Below are positions 32,926 through 45,335 of a stretch of DNA of 64,000 nt, piece after piece. How positions within the stretch are numbered: position 1 is the stretch's first letter; the number at the start of each line of letters is the position of its first letter. Below the pieces are notes generated by a model. It saw nothing but the letters and a program-made list of their open reading frames with translations. It was not told the DNA's origin and did not search any database. The DNA comes from Alnus glutinosa (lineage: Eukaryota > Streptophyta > Magnoliopsida > Fagales > Betulaceae), in the NCBI RefSeq assembly GCF_958979055.1, contig NC_084896.1, forward strand, positions 7,444,501-7,508,500. The letters are read 5' to 3'. A program made the position numbers and the translations under genes.

Positions 32926-35900
32926 ATGAATATTTTAGTGAACAGCATCATGGACCCAAGACAACAACTTCCATGCAATCGCGATCATGAGGCAAATCGT
33001 CACGATGCTGAGAATAGAGAGTTTCCACCTCTGCCACTTTATGACGGAATTCCTCAAGCCTTGGCGCAATTCATGGCTGAAACTACTAGGCAGCTCACTG
33101 AAGCAATTTCAAGAATTCCACGGCCTATGAAGCGAATTGAACGTCAGGGGTGCTCCATCAAAGACTTCTCAAGCCATCACTTTCGATCATTTAATGGTAA
33201 TGAAGGACCCAATGCAGCGGAAGCATGGCTTACGGACATCGATACGCTATTTGACACTCTTGGCTGCACGAGTGAACAAAAAGTACAGTACATAGCGCTG
33301 AATTTGACAGGCGAAGCAGGACGATGGTGGACTTCGAAGAAATTATTATTGGCAGGACCGAGAAATGAAATTATCATTACTTGGGAAATGTTCAAAACAG
33401 AATATAATAGGCGCTTTTTCCCAAGGGCTCAGAGGCAACTTCGGGCCATCGAATTCCAGAACCTTGTCCAAGGCAACATGTCGGTGGAACAATATTCTGC
33501 AAGGTTCATGGAATTAGCTAGGTTTGCTCTCAATCTGATTCCAGACGAAGAATCCAAGGCGGAGCGCTTTGAGAACGGCCTGACCCCTCGAATCAAAGAA
33601 CGAGTTATTTGCCATGAGATTAAAGATTTTGCTAGACTGGTGGAAGTTGCATCTCTCGCTGAGAGAGGAATCCGCGAATCGGCAGCAGCCTACGACATGA
33701 AGAAGCGGTCGAAACAACAGATCTCATACCCTGCAAAGAGGTCAGCAATGGGAAGTGGCTCTAGGCCTTTCGTAGAGAAGAGTTTTCCTCCTGCGCGTAG
33801 GAATCAAGTGACCTCATGTATCAAATGTGGTAAGCTGCACGGAGGAGACTGTAGAATGGGAAGCACAAGTTGTTTCAAATGTGGGACGGCGGGACACTAC
33901 CGCAAGGATTGCCCTATGAACATTGCTGGAGGATCAAAGCAACCAGGAGGCGGATCTCAGCAACAATACCTTACACAAGCTCGGGTATATTCACTTACAC
34001 CTGGAGGAGTCAATGATGATGAAGGATTTACAAATGTGGTGACAGGTACCGTCCCTTTATTCGGTAGACTTGCATGTACTCTTTTTGACTCAGGAGCTAC
34101 GCGGTCATTCATATCATCAACATATGTTAAGCTTTGTGGTATTAACACTCAACCCCTAGAACAAAACATAAATGTGGTTACCCCTACTGGTGATGTGATA
34201 ATCTGTAGGAAGTCAGTAAATAATTGCTCAATAAGGATAGGGGAGAGGATCTTACCTGCAAACTTAGCTGTATTTCAAATGCTAGGATTTGATATCATTC
34301 TTGGAATGGATTGGTTGTCAAAGTACTATGCTAGTATTGATTGTAGGAAGAAGGAGATCATTTTCCGACCCCCTCATGAAGAGGAGTTCATATTTCATGA
34401 ATCTCGAGTACGAGCTACTCCGCCCCTTCTCTCCGCAATTCAAGCAAGTAGAAGTGTTAGGAAGGGTGCACCAGCATTTCTAGCTTACGTAAAAGCTAAA
34501 CCAGAAGTGGAGAAAAAGCTAGAAGATATACCTATTGCGAGCGGCTACCCTGACGTCTTTGCTGAAATCTCATCAGGGTTACCACCTGACCGTGAAATTG
34601 AATTCGCTATTGACGTGTTACCGGGAACCCAACCCATTCACAAGGCTCCTTACCGAATGGCACCAGCAGAATTAAAGGAACTGAAGCAGCAGCTGCAAGA
34701 GTTACTAGACCGGGGTTTCATTCGCCCTAGTGTCTCACCATGGGGAGCACCAGTACTGTTTGTACGGAAAAAGGACGGTTCGATGCGTCTATGTATAGAC
34801 TATCGTGAATTGAATCGAGTGACGGTCAAGAACAAGTATCCCTTGCCTAGGATTGACGATCTCTTTGACCAACTCAAAGAAGCCACAGTTTTCTCCAAAA
34901 TTGATTTACGATCAGGGTACCATCAACTCAAGGTGAAAGAAGAAGATATCCAAAAGACGGCAATACGCACACGATATGGCCATTTTGAATTTTTGGTTAT
35001 GCCATTTGGGGTGACTAACGCGCCATCTGTGTTCATGGACTTAATGAACCGAGTATTTCACAAGTACCTCGACCGGTTCGTAGTCGTGTTCATAGATGAC
35101 ATTTTAGTTTATTCCACTAATCATCAAGATCATGGAGAGCATCTGAAAACAGTATTGGGAATTCTGAAAGAGAAGAAGCTTTATGCCAAACTCAAGAAAT
35201 GTGAGTTTTGGTTAGAAGAAGTCTCATTTCTAGGCCATGTAATATCAAAGGATGGGATAGCTGTGGATCCAAGCAAAATTGAAGCGGTAACAAATTGGGA
35301 GCGGCCAACAAATGTCCACGAAATCCGAAGTTTCTTGGGACTGGCTGGATACTATCGGAGATTTGTGGAAGGGTTCTCTAAACTGTCGGGCCCCTTGACT
35401 GCTCTAACAAAGAAGAACGCTCACTTTGTCTGGAGTGAAGAATGTGAAACAAGCTTCCAAGAACTTAAGCAGAGGTTAGTGTCAGCACCTGTCCTTACTC
35501 TTCCTGTGGAATCTGAGAAATTTGTCATTTATAGCGATGCGTCTCTCAAGGGACTGGGCTGCGTGCTCATGCAACAAGGCAAGGTAATTGCCTATGCATC
35601 CAGGCAATTGAAGAATCATGAACGAAACTATCCAACTCACGATCTAGAACTTGCAGCAATAGTGTATGCCCTGAAAATCTGGAGGCACTACCTGTTTCAA
35701 GAGAAAGTAGAAATCTACACCGACCATAAGAGCTTGAAGTACATTTTTTCACAGAAGGAGTTGAATATGAGGCAGCGGAGGTGGCTAGAGCTTATAAAAG
35801 ACTACAATTGCCACATCCTGTACCACTCGGGGAAAGCGAATGTAGTTGCCGATGCCTTGAGTAGGAAGTCTCAGAGTGGCACCCTTAATACTTTGTATGC

Positions 35901-37425
35901 CTCTGACCAGCTTGCACAACAGTTAGGGATGATTCAGTTAGATGTTACTCCAACTAAGGAGCAGGCCGCCAATGCAACGCTTGTAATTCAACCATTAATC
36001 TCAAATAGGATTAAGGTTGCTCAAGAAAACGATCTGGAACTACAAGAACTCATGGAGAAAGTTAAACGCGGTGAAGCCCCTGGATTCCACTTCACGAATG
36101 ATGATTTGTTGAGAACTGGAGATGCCAGGACAGTTGTACCTAACGATGCAGAGCTAAAGAGGGATATTCTAGACGAAGCCCATAAGACTATGTACACCAT
36201 ACACCCGGGGAGTACGAAGATGTACCAAGATCTAAAGAAGAAATTCTGGTGGCGCGGCATGAAACGTGATATTGCTGAATATGTGGCTCAATGCCATGTA
36301 TGTCAACAAGTAAAAGCTGAACATCAAAGGCCTGCAGGACTTTTACAACCCCTCAGTGTTCCAGAGTGGAAGTGGGATCAGATCGCCATGGACTTTGTAG
36401 TAGGCCTACCAAAGGCACCCACAGGCCAAGATTCTATTTGGGTGATAGTTGATAGACTAACTAAGAGTGCTCATTTTATTCCATTTCATATCACAGATTC
36501 AGTGTCAAAACTGACTGAATTGTACGTAAAGGAGATTGTCAGGTTACATGGGATCCCTACCTCTATTGTGTCAGACAGAGACCCGAGATTCACTTCTCGA
36601 TTTTGGACATGCTTACATGAAGCAATGGGAACGAAGTTGAACATCAGCACTGCTTATCACCCTCAGACAGATGGGCAGACCGAAAGAACCATTCAAACCC
36701 TGGAAGATATGTTAAGATTGTGCGTACTTGACTTTAAAGGTAAATGGATTAGATATTTACCTTTAGTTGAGTTTGCCTATAACAATAGTTATCAATCGAC
36801 TATTGGTATGGCCCCATATGAGGCTCTCTATGGACGTAAGTGTAGATCCCCGTTATATTGGGATGAGGTCGGGGAAAGACAACTTGTTGGGCCAGAATTC
36901 ATACAAGAGATGAAGGACAAAGTCACTCTTATTCGGAAGAGGATGTTGACAGCTCAGAGCAGACAGAAAAGCTACGCAGACAAGCATCGTCGTAAGTTGG
37001 AATTTGAAGTTGGTGACCTTGTATACTTGAAAGTTTCACCAATGAGAGGAGTGATGCGTTTTGGCAAGAAAGGAAAACTAAGCCCGAGATTTATTGGACC
37101 TTTTGAAGTAACTGAGATAGTTGGCCCAGTGGCATACAAAATCCGTTTACCTCTTGCTTTATCGGGTGTGCATGATGTATTCCACATATCCACCCTAAGG
37201 AAGCATGTGCACGATCCGTTGCATATTGTTGATTTTGAACCATTGCAAATACAAGAAGATCTTCAGTATGAAGAAATGCCAGTCCAAATTCTTGACCACA
37301 AGGAACAAAAGCTCAGAACGAATACCATTCCTTTAATTAAGGTCCTTTGGCGAAATCACAACGTGGAGGAAGCGTCATGGGAGCTTGAACAAGATATGCG
37401 AAATAAATATCCATATTTGTTTTGA
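32926..37425 (+). CDS. Gag-pol polyprotein of chromovirus
   Basis: 1499 codons in one frame; the ninth codon Met (32950, MDPRQQ) is the likelier start. Domains in order: gag (about residues 97-215); two zinc knuckles, a short [12 protein letters not shown] and a classic [14 protein letters not shown] (316-329); aspartic protease with DSGA at 388-391; reverse transcriptase (about 560-740) with FIDD at 722-725; RNase H starting with Asp 871 (YSDAS); integrase with H1086-H1093-C1123-C1126 zinc site and catalytic D1156, D1217, E1253 (35 residues apart); GPY/F-type module near 1386; and a chromodomain-like tail (about 1449-1499, [20 protein letters not shown]) which targets integration to chromatin in this clade. 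No stop or frameshift and all key residues present, so it may be functional. Confidence 0.97.
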   Translation: MNILVNSIMDPRQQLPCNRDHEANRHDAENREFPPLPLYDGIPQALAQFMAETTRQLTEAISRIPRPMKRIERQGCSIKDFSSHHFRSFNGNEGPNAAEAWLTDIDTLFDTLGCTSEQKVQYIALNLTGEAGRWWTSKKLLLAGPRNEIIITWEMFKTEYNRRFFPRAQRQLRAIEFQNLVQGNMSVEQYSARFMELARFALNLIPDEESKAERFENGLTPRIKERVICHEIKDFARLVEVASLAERGIRESAAAYDMKKRSKQQISYPAKRSAMGSGSRPFVEKSFPPARRNQVTSCIKCGKLHGGDCRMGSTSCFKCGTAGHYRKDCPMNIAGGSKQPGGGSQQQYLTQARVYSLTPGGVNDDEGFTNVVTGTVPLFGRLACTLFDSGATRSFISSTYVKLCGINTQPLEQNINVVTPTGDVIICRKSVNNCSIRIGERILPANLAVFQMLGFDIILGMDWLSKYYASIDCRKKEIIFRPPHEEEFIFHESRVRATPPLLSAIQASRSVRKGAPAFLAYVKAKPEVEKKLEDIPIASGYPDVFAEISSGLPPDREIEFAIDVLPGTQPIHKAPYRMAPAELKELKQQLQELLDRGFIRPSVSPWGAPVLFVRKKDGSMRLCIDYRELNRVTVKNKYPLPRIDDLFDQLKEATVFSKIDLRSGYHQLKVKEEDIQKTAIRTRYGHFEFLVMPFGVTNAPSVFMDLMNRVFHKYLDRFVVVFIDDILVYSTNHQDHGEHLKTVLGILKEKKLYAKLKKCEFWLEEVSFLGHVISKDGIAVDPSKIEAVTNWERPTNVHEIRSFLGLAGYYRRFVEGFSKLSGPLTALTKKNAHFVWSEECETSFQELKQRLVSAPVLTLPVESEKFVIYSDASLKGLGCVLMQQGKVIAYASRQLKNHERNYPTHDLELAAIVYALKIWRHYLFQEKVEIYTDHKSLKYIFSQKELNMRQRRWLELIKDYNCHILYHSGKANVVADALSRKSQSGTLNTLYASDQLAQQLGMIQLDVTPTKEQAANATLVIQPLISNRIKVAQENDLELQELMEKVKRGEAPGFHFTNDDLLRTGDARTVVPNDAELKRDILDEAHKTMYTIHPGSTKMYQDLKKKFWWRGMKRDIAEYVAQCHVCQQVKAEHQRPAGLLQPLSVPEWKWDQIAMDFVVGLPKAPTGQDSIWVIVDRLTKSAHFIPFHITDSVSKLTELYVKEIVRLHGIPTSIVSDRDPRFTSRFWTCLHEAMGTKLNISTAYHPQTDGQTERTIQTLEDMLRLCVLDFKGKWIRYLPLVEFAYNNSYQSTIGMAPYEALYGRKCRSPLYWDEVGERQLVGPEFIQEMKDKVTLIRKRMLTAQSRQKSYADKHRRKLEFEVGDLVYLKVSPMRGVMRFGKKGKLSPRFIGPFEVTEIVGPVAYKIRLPLALSGVHDVFHISTLRKHVHDPLHIVDFEPLQIQEDLQYEEMPVQILDHKEQKLRTNTIPLIKVLWRNHNVEEASWELEQDMRNKYPYLF

Positions 37426-37589
37426 GATGTACCATGAGTTCGGGTGGGGCGGTTCAGTGGATTATCCTCCTCCCGAGCAAATTTTTAGTGATACGGAAAA
37501 ACAATTAAGTAAGTATTTATGAATTTTAAATAAGTAGGATTGTTTTCCATGCATACATGTCAGAATTTAAATTTCGGGGACGAAATTCT

Positions 37590-37605
37590 GTTAAGGGGGG
37601 AGGAA
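37590..37605 (+). promoter_or_regulatory. Polypurine tract of the chromovirus
   Basis: GTTAAGGGGGGAGGAA directly before the 3' LTR; the preceding GGGGACGAAATTCTG is a hallmark of this clade. Confidence 0.9.
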
Positions 37606-40429
37606 TGTAGCGCCCCAGTTTTTAAAACATATTAGTAATTTGGTTAAAGAATAAAAATAATTATTTTTATTTGTTTTATAAATATTTTCAATTTAACCGG
37701 TGTTTTTAATAAACTGACAATTAATTTTTATCACCAAATATATATTACTGAATTAATATAATTGACGGATAAATAAACCGTAAAACGTATTTTCATAAAT
37801 TTATAATATATGGTTTTAATAATAAAACTTTATAATATTTTATTATTCATTTTTCAGCATCTTCTCCTATCTATTTCTTTTATTTGTTTATTCCTCCACC
37901 TTCATTTTTAATAAACGCATACACTCATCTTTTGTTTCTTCTTCTTATTTTTCTACTCCACTAATCGACCACCAACTTCTCCATTTTAGTTCTTTAATCA
38001 ACCACCAACTTCTCCATTTTAGTTCTTTAATCAACCCACTAATTTTTCCACTCACCTTACTATTATAAAAGAGAGCAAAGCTCTCTGTGGAATTCGCAGA
38101 CCCCCTTTCTTCTCTATCTTCTTTCTTCTTCTTCTTTCTTTTCTTCTAAGACCAAGTGACCAACAGAGAGAGTGAGATGAGGAATTAGAGTAGTGAAGGA
38201 GAGAAGTTGTCCAGACCCAGAAGCCCAGTCCAGCAAGCAGAAACCCGTAAGCCCCACAAACTGATTTCAAGCCCAAACCCAGAAAGCCTGTGATCCACAA
38301 ATCAACCCATGAACCATGGATTCGAACCCAGCAACCCAGCAAGCCAAACCCAACCCAAGCCCATAACCTGTGAGCCCAGTTCAGCAAAACCCACAAGCCC
38401 AAAGCCCAGACCGAAGCCATTAAACCCAGCAGTAACCCAGACCCACTGAGCTTGACCCGAACCCGGAACCCCGACCCGCCGGCGACCCGCCTCCGGCGAC
38501 TTTTCCGGCGACTTTTCCGGCGACTTCCAAAACTCACCGTTTCGACTGGATTTTCGAGTGAAAATCCTTAATGTGAGTTTCTAAGTTTTTAATTAGCCTA
38601 AAAGTATATATTTTCATAAAAATCAAGTAACTAGTATATTAGAATATAACTTTAATAATTATAGAATTGAATATTCTTATTATAACTTATTTATGTATAT
38701 TATATTTTGAAAAATATATATATAATCTAAAAGTATATATTTTCATAAAAATCAAGTAACTAGTATATTAGAATATAACTTTAATAATTATAGAATTGAA
38801 TATTCTTATTATAACTTATTTATGTATATTATATTTTGAAAAATATATATATACTCTAAAGTATTGATTATGTTTGATTATTGATAATTAATGAGTGATG
38901 TTGTTTAAACTAAGGGCTTGATTAATTATAAAACTCTAGAATTAAAGAACGATTTCATGAGTTTAATCATGTAATGCATTGTTTTAGAAATTGAGTATTA
39001 TGGAAATTGAGCATGCTGTATTATTATGATTTCTCAAATATATTGGTTGAAATAACTGTTAATATGTTTTGTTAATTGGTTTGGTAATTGGATTGATGTT
39101 CCCTAAAAGTGATTAGGTTTTGTTAGAAAAATACATAGGTTTCTTGTTGGTTGATTTCTCTATGCTATAGAGAATGATATCAAGAATTTTAGATTGTACT
39201 CGAGTGATTACTTGAGACCTAGATTAGATGTTATTCCAAAGTATTGATTTGCTAATTGATTAAGTAAATATTAAGTTTTAACCATGTTGAGTGTTCATAA
39301 ATGTAAGTGATTTTCCAATTAATAGATGATCGCTTATATGTATGTGTCTATGTATAAAAATAGAATTCATGTTGAGGCATGAGTTTCTAGAAAGTAATGA
39401 TATTGACCTTGTATGCACATGTATATGTGTTTGATGCAGATGATGAATTGAGACAGCACAAAAAGGACAGTAAGTATAAATTACTTACTGAGGGTAGCAC
39501 TGGATTTCAGTAATGTTGTGTTTATGTTTTATTTTAATTGGATGCGTGTGACTGATTATTGCATACTGTTAATAATCAACCTATTAATATTGGGCGCAAC
39601 GTCTCCCAAAGGTTCATGATAGAGTTGAACCGGAAACAATAATAATCATATTGATTGGAACGGCTTTCAAAGTACTAGAGGAGGGAGGTCTCCGATAGTG
39701 CGAAAACAAGTTAATTAAAATGTAATGGAGAGGAGGGAACGGCCTCTAGAAAGACGCTAAACGGGGGGGCGTGCCCTTACAAGAGAGGAGTGTAATCACT
39801 ATATAAACTGTTAAAACTTTGCATGAAAAACTATCACCACATCATTATGTCATATCTGTTCCTTAAAATAACGCATAAATCATGATGTTGTTGAATGACA
39901 GTTAGCTCACTTATGGAACTATGGGATTGTGGTTATAACCACCTTCTCATAGATGACTGTGCAGGCACAGACACTGACGAGTATCAGGATTATCAGGAGC
40001 CTTATGATGATCCTGGTTTCATAGATGAGACGGTCTAAAGTCTTCTTTTTATGATAGACTTGCTGAACAGTTTATCTTCCATGTCGTTATTAGGTTTTAT
40101 TTTATGTACTTTCCAGACATCTTACGCTTTATTTTATAGTTTGTAATATGACTATTATTACATAGGACGTGAGCCGTGGTGGCCCTTATGTTATTGCTTT
40201 TGTGTGTATTTATTTGTAAGACCTTTTATTATTATTATAATGTAAGTTGAGGTATTTCAATTAAAGCTCTATGTGTGTTGAAAGGGAATTGTCCCTATCG
40301 GTGATGTTTAAAAAAAAAAAAGATATTCGTATTTTTCCGCTGCCAGATTTATCAACTCTGAATGGTTAATGACACGTAATTATCCAGATATAATTACTTA
40401 CGCTTTTTTGTAAAAAGCGGGTCGTTACA
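37606..40429 (+). repeat. 3' LTR of the chromovirus with internal 129-bp duplication
   Basis: 2824 bp. It differs from the 5' LTR by a 129-bp tandem duplication (units beginning CTAAAAGTATATA at 38598 and 38727), loss of one 11-bp GGCGACTCTCC unit near 38500, and about seven substitutions. TATA box at 38064-38071. Confidence 0.95.
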
Positions 40430-41024
40430 ACGCCGCACTTCCCTGGCCCACTCTTCTCGGCCGTCCGCCGCATCTCCACGCCCCTCCAAGGCCATTCAAC
40501 CTCTGCGTCTTCGTCACCGACGGTGACGGTCCCTCCTGGTCCTACACCAACAACGCCAACGACCACGACTAGATCTACCCTCCCTTCCTCGACGCGTATC
40601 CCACCAGAGGCAGAGCAGTCCCGCTCAAACCCAAGCAGCGCAAGCCCGAGGCGTCGGATTCAAGCAGTCGTGGCCGTTCAATCAACGTGAAATTGCTGGA
40701 TAATTAACGTCGTATTACATCTCTTGTTGATCCGTTGAATTGACGCCAAGTTTTTCATTATATAATTAATTATATTAATATAAAGAAAAAGGGAACCGAA
40801 GAAAAAAAAAAAAAAACGTAAGTCTGGACGGTTTGGGCCAAACCGTCTGGAATTTCGGATGGTTTTGCCCAAACCGTCCAGAAATTTATTTAGCGACATT
40901 ATATTCTAGACGGTTTTAAACCGTCCATAAAAAACCATCTGGAATTGATTCCAGACGGTTTTTTTGCATTTCTGGACGGTTTTAAATTGTCCAAAATTTG
41001 CTTTCTTTTTTTTTTGTAGTGACT

Positions 41025-42110
41025 TTATCTCTAACAAAATAGTAATCAATTTTTATATGTTTTGTGCAAGCATGATAAGCTAGATTGGAAGAAAGATACA
41101 TGGCTCCAATATTGTCGTAGTAGAGAATAGGAGCAGCAGATAGGAATAATCCCAACATCACGAAACAAAGACTGAATCCATATGATTTCTGTAGTGGTAT
41201 TTGCTATGGCTTTGTTTTTAGCTCTGTAGTGGAATGAGAAACTGTAGGCTGCTTTTTAGAGCTCCACAAAAGTAAATTTGAGCCAAGATAAATACAATAG
41301 GCCGATGTTGATTTCCTATAATCTGATCAACCCGCCAAGTCTGCTTTGGAATAGGCATAAAGTTGCGAAGTTGAACACTTTTTTATGAGTAAACCATAAT
41401 CAGCAGTGAACTTAAGATATCATAAAATCATCTTGACAGCAGTCCAATGGAGATCATGAGGATCATGCATGAATTGTGACACTTTACTGACTGCAAAACC
41501 AATATCTGGACGAGTGAGAGATAAATACTGAAGAGCACCTACAATTTGTCGATATAATGTTGGATCTTCAAAGGTAGAGCTAGAGAACTTGCTGAGAGGG
41601 GATGTAGCAGACAGTGGTGAGGTTATAGGTTTGACAAGCGACATGTTGGTGCGCTACAAAATATCCAATATGTACTGCTGTTGAGAGAGTATGATGCCAG
41701 CAGGAACACGATGAACTTCAACACCAAGAAAGAAGTTTAAATCACCAAGATCATTCACAAGAAAGGAAGTTGATAGTTCTTAACTTAAGGCATCCACATC
41801 AGCTGCAGTTGAGCCAGTGAGTATGATGTCATCTACGTAAACCAAGGCATGCAGTTTGACTGATGATGTTTTTAAAATAAATAGGGAGCTATCCGATTTG
41901 CAGCTTGTGAATCCAAGCTCATGAAGCTTAGAGCTTAACTGGGAATACCATGCTCTGGGAGCCTGCTTGAGACCATAAATAGCTTTTTGGAGATGAGTCT
42001 GGAAATGAAGGATGCACAAAACCAGGGATTGGGACATGTTAACTGTTTCCTGCAATAAGCCATGACGAAAAGCATTGCTAATGTCAATTTGTTTTATAAT
42101 CCAAATGAGG
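41025..42110 (-). pseudogene. Ty1/copia pol remnant (reverse transcriptase and RNase H)
   Basis: From about 42110 leftward: KQIDISNAFRHGLLQETVNM, then KAIYGLKQAPRAWYSQLSSK and LVYVDDIILTGSTAADVDAL (the YVDD catalytic motif), then [20 protein letters not shown] and [20 protein letters not shown], the typical copia RT-to-RNase H order. Weaker RNase H segments with stops and frameshifts continue to about 41030. The gag, protease and integrase parts are absent. Its C-terminal end is the segment at 29260-29477. It is the oldest layer of the nest. Confidence 0.85.
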
Positions 42111-43049
42111 AAAAATCAATGAAGGTTGGAATTGAAATGCGTACGCTCAACGGTAATTCCTATAATTTCTCTCTATAACTTGCCAATCAATCCCAGGTAT
42201 TGATTTACATGAAGAAGTAATTAATGACCCGTCTTCTGAAAATAGGCGATGAGCAAGTTGAGGAAGCTCATAGGGGTGGGGATGGAAGGATAGAAGAAGG
42301 GGATTTGGGTTTGGATGGGAGGGGGGATTTTGACATTCAACGTTTTAGATGCCGTTAACCAGTTCTTTAAGTGACGTGGCAAATTTTTTACCTTTGATCT
42401 TTTTTAAGTCAATCACAGTAGTAAATCGGCCCCTCTCCATTTCAAATTATGAAATGGAAAGGATCCGATTCCGATCATGGGTGCAAAACTCATTTCGTGC
42501 ATGTGTAACTTACCTATAATAAAAAAAAAATGTAAAGCATGACTAAAGCTTTCCAAGAAGGTAGACTAGAAATTAGTATGATAAAATATAATAATAAAGT
42601 AGTCGTCAAAATGAACAAACAACATGCACATTCAATAAAAAAAGATTTATTCTTTTTTTCTTCTTATGATACGACAATAAAATCTGGATTTGTAAATTTT
42701 TCGAACAAAATATCAACCCGTCTTTATATTCATGTTGGAATTTTGATTCAAACGAAGAGTAAGCTTATTTTTTTTTTTATCCTAAGGCTAGTAGTCGACT
42801 ACCTTACCACTTTTTTAGTAACTGATCTGATAATTGCCACATAAACGACCGGTGAAGAGACTTGTAGTGTAGCAACCTAACACCGCTCTTTATTTTATTC
42901 AATAAAAGGGAGGAAAAAAAAAAGAAAAAAAAGAAAAGAAAAGAGGCTATTCCATTAGAATAATAAGAGCTTATTGTCAAAACCTACCCCTTTATACCTT
43001 TATAGAAATACGACAATTTGCATTTTCTGCTGGAAGAATCGAACAGAAT
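42111..43049. other. No gene recognised
   Basis: AT-rich. The plus-strand frame 42539-42844 (101 codons, Lys/Phe-rich) has no family resemblance. A-rich tract at 42913-42940. This is the upstream region of the methylesterase pseudogene. Confidence 0.55.
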
Positions 43050-43578
43050 ATGGAGAAGAGAAAGAAGCGTTTCATTTCCATTTCTTTCTTTATCCTTGTT
43101 TCATCATCCATTGCAATGGAGGCTGCTTCGGAGCCAGAGCCTCGTAACAAGCACTTCATGCTAGTTCATGGATCATGCCTTGGAGCCTAGTCCTGGTACA
43201 AGCTTGTGGCGCTGCTAAGATCTTCCGGTCACAATGTCACCGCACTAGACTTAGCCGCTTCTGGAGTAAACCCACTGCAGGCGAATGAGCTCTGATCAAT
43301 TTCTGACTACTTTAGGCCCTTGAGGGACTTCGTGGCAACTCTTCCTCTTCATGAAAGAGTCATCCTCGTTGGTCATAGCCTTGGTGGGTTGCCGATATCT
43401 CAAGCCACGGAGTATTTTCCAACTAAGATTTCTGTTGTTGTTTTTCTCACTGCCTTAATGCCCGGCCCGGCCCGACCCTCAACATTTCCACCCTCAATCA
43501 AGAGGTACGCCCAAGTTCCGGACCAGGATCTCTCCAGTTGAGAGGAACCGGAGAGGAGCCGGTCATTTATACACATGA

Positions 43579-43619
43579 GTATTTTTGTAATTTTACATGA
43601 TGTAAAATTACAAAAATAC
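43579..43619. repeat. Perfect 19-bp-arm hairpin
   Basis: GTATTTTTGTAATTTTACA, loop TGA, then its exact reverse complement. It is centred in a possible MITE of about 130 bp (about 43530-43661) with imperfect ends GATCTCTCCAGTTGA / TCAACTAGAGAGGATC. Confidence 0.9.
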
Positions 43620-43724
43620 CCTTATATATAAAGGATCGGAAATCAACTAGAGAGGATCATGATGCCCGAGTCCCAAGCTTCTTATTGTGTTTTTTTTTTT
43701 TTTTTGTATAGTTAAATATAAATT

Positions 43725-44175
43725 AGAGGAGAAACTTCACTTTAACCCATGTACTTCCATCATTTTTGTAATTATCTATTTAAACTTAAAAACTCTCAAT
43801 TTAGTCTATTCATATTTTAATTTTTTTTTTAATTTTACCCCTCCCTCCGTTAGGATTTATTGTTAAATTCTAATGGAGGGGTGTTAAAATTCTCAAAATA
43901 TCTCTCGTTTAAAAAAAAAATTACAAGGATTTAGGTGTCGGTTAGAATTTTAACAGAATTTGTAAAAATATCCACGCCTAAACCTTATAATTTTTAAAAA
44001 ATAAAAAAATGAAAAAAAATGAAAAAATGAAAAATTAATACACTAAATTGAGAGTTTTTTAAGTTTGGGAGGTAATTGTGAAAACGGCGACAATTCAAGA
44101 AAATTAAATGAAGTTTTTCCAAAATTAAATTAAGAGGTAATCTTTGCAATTTCTCTCCTATAAAATGTTAGAATA
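43725..44175. mobile_element. MITE-like element inside the methylesterase pseudogene
   Basis: AAACTTCACTTTAACCC on the left and AAATTAAATGAAGTTTTT on the right, with an inner symmetric pair (GGATTTATTGTTAAATTC / GAATTTTAACAGAATTT). Same family as 2488-2943 by layout and wording. Confidence 0.5.
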
Positions 44176-44805
44176 CTAATTAAAATTATTAAATTAACTA
44201 TTCTTTTATCATTTTAAACTTTGGAAAATAAATAATAATTTAATCTGATATGAAAACAAAAGTTATCCGTATTTGGTTTCATTTTCATCATCGCAGTCAT
44301 TTAGTAGACAAGCTCCTCTACTAGACAGTCGTTACACGTATGATCATGGCCCAAACAACATTCATATTCGGCCCCTTGTACTTGGCATCAGATGTGTAAC
44401 ATGTGTTCCAGCTCAGCCCAATTGAGGTAAGCTATCTATATATATATATATATACATATAAGGGTGGAAGTAGAGATATCAACCATTGATGATGATGATT
44501 CTATGCCGTGATTGCCGTAGGATCTGACATTGGCCACCTTGTTGATAAGACCATTACCTTTGTCTAGTGATGAAGAGCTGTCAAAGGAGCTGATGCTGTC
44601 CACTGAGAAATTCGGGTCGGTTAATCGGGTTTACATCATGTCGGAAAAAGATAAGGTGACGCAAAGGGACTTTCAACGGTGGATGATGGAGAGAAATTCA
44701 CCCGATGATGTCGTGGAGATCCAAGGATCCGATCACATGGTCATGATGTCTAAGCCAATGGAGCTTTGGGCTCATCTCCAAGCCATTGCTGAGAAATATT
44801 CTTAA

Positions 44806-45254
44806 TTCACTTTAATAATTAAGAATATTGTTTTTGTTTTTTATTTCTGATCCAATCATTGATGGAATGTCGACACTTCTCAGCTGAACAAGTGGACTCC
44901 ACCACCTCCTCTCTTAAGCTAAAGAAAAAAATAATAATTTTTAGTTTTTAATTATTTTTTTTTATTTTATATATTTTATAAATTTATAAAAAAAAATTTA
45001 TTATAAGTAACACGTGTCATAATTTCATTTGATCTAATATGACATACTACCAGAATTCATTAATTCAAAATAAATTTATGTGGTTGGTTACACTGATTTG
45101 TAGTAAGTTTTATGTGATATAAAAATGTTCTGAGAGCTTCTTATGATATGCCAAAATAACAAATAAATCTCTAGTATCAAATTACATCCAAAATCTTGAC
45201 GGATTGTATTAGTATGCCATGTCAAATCAAATTACGTAGTAACACTTGTCATCC

Positions 45255-45335
<81 letters not shown>

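Larger units (their letters stand above)
29953..40429 (+). mobile_element. Complete Ty3/gypsy chromovirus (Tekay/Del-like)
   Basis: LTRs 29953-32658 and 37606-40429, each TGTAGCGCCCC...TCGTTACA, with target duplication ACGCC (29948-29952, 40430-40434). The primer-binding site TGGTATCAGAGC follows 3 bases after the 5' LTR, and the polypurine tract TTAAGGGGGGAGGAA precedes the 3' LTR. Between them is one uninterrupted 1499-codon gag-pol ORF with a C-terminal chromodomain-like tail. I count about seven substitutions between LTRs, so the insertion is young and may be competent. Confidence 0.95.
29898..40688 (+). pseudogene. Captured GC-rich gene fragment in CACTA core, interrupted by the chromovirus
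   Basis: Two pieces: 29690-29952 and 40435-40690. If the chromovirus and one ACGCC are removed mentally, an ATG at 29899 opens a frame of about 100 codons rich in Ser, Pro and Thr, ending near 40688. Another frame in the right piece reads LCVFVTDGDGPSWSYTNNAN then DHD, stop, IYPPFLDAYPTRGRAVP, which looks more like ordinary protein and has a stop. No family recognised. The composition contrasts sharply with the AT-rich flanks, consistent with transduplication of host exons. Confidence 0.4.
29478..41021. mobile_element. Non-autonomous CACTA element (third party: chromovirus inside)
   Basis: Terminal inverted repeats CACTACAAAAA at 29478 and TTTTTTGTAGTG ending at 41021, with target duplication ACT on both sides. 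Subterminal CTAGACGGTTT/AAACCGTC units face both ways (29515-29600; 40815-40990). Without the chromovirus the element is about 1.06 kb. Its core is GC-rich and appears to be captured gene DNA with no transposase, so it would depend on a CACTA transposase in trans. Confidence 0.9.
43050..44805 (+). pseudogene. Methylesterase (MES/SABP2-like) pseudogene
   Basis: From the ATG at 43050, a signal-peptide-like start (FISISFFILVSSSIA) leads into an alpha/beta-hydrolase: HFMLVHGSCLGA, stop, [23 protein letters not shown], stop, SISDYF, then VILVGHSLGGLPISQA with the GHSLG nucleophile-elbow serine. The two stops are TGG-to-TAG and CGA-to-TGA type. The middle exon survives near 44347-44426 (TFIFGPLYLASDV, stop, QLSPIE, donor GT). 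The last exon, 44521-44805, is open: DLTLATLLIRPLPLSSDEEL and IQGSDHMVMMSKPMELWAHL, with the catalytic His in GSDHM. Intact relatives hydrolyse methyl esters of salicylate, jasmonate or auxin. The 43545-44340 gap carries inserted repeats instead of coding DNA. Confidence 0.9.

Noticed and set aside
33177..37193. Several minus-strand frames of 60-80 codons within the chromovirus ORF
   Set aside because: Shadows of the 1499-codon gag-pol frame.
42539..42844. 101-codon frame upstream of the methylesterase pseudogene
   Set aside because: Low-complexity Lys/Phe composition, no family match, in AT-rich DNA where such frames arise by chance.
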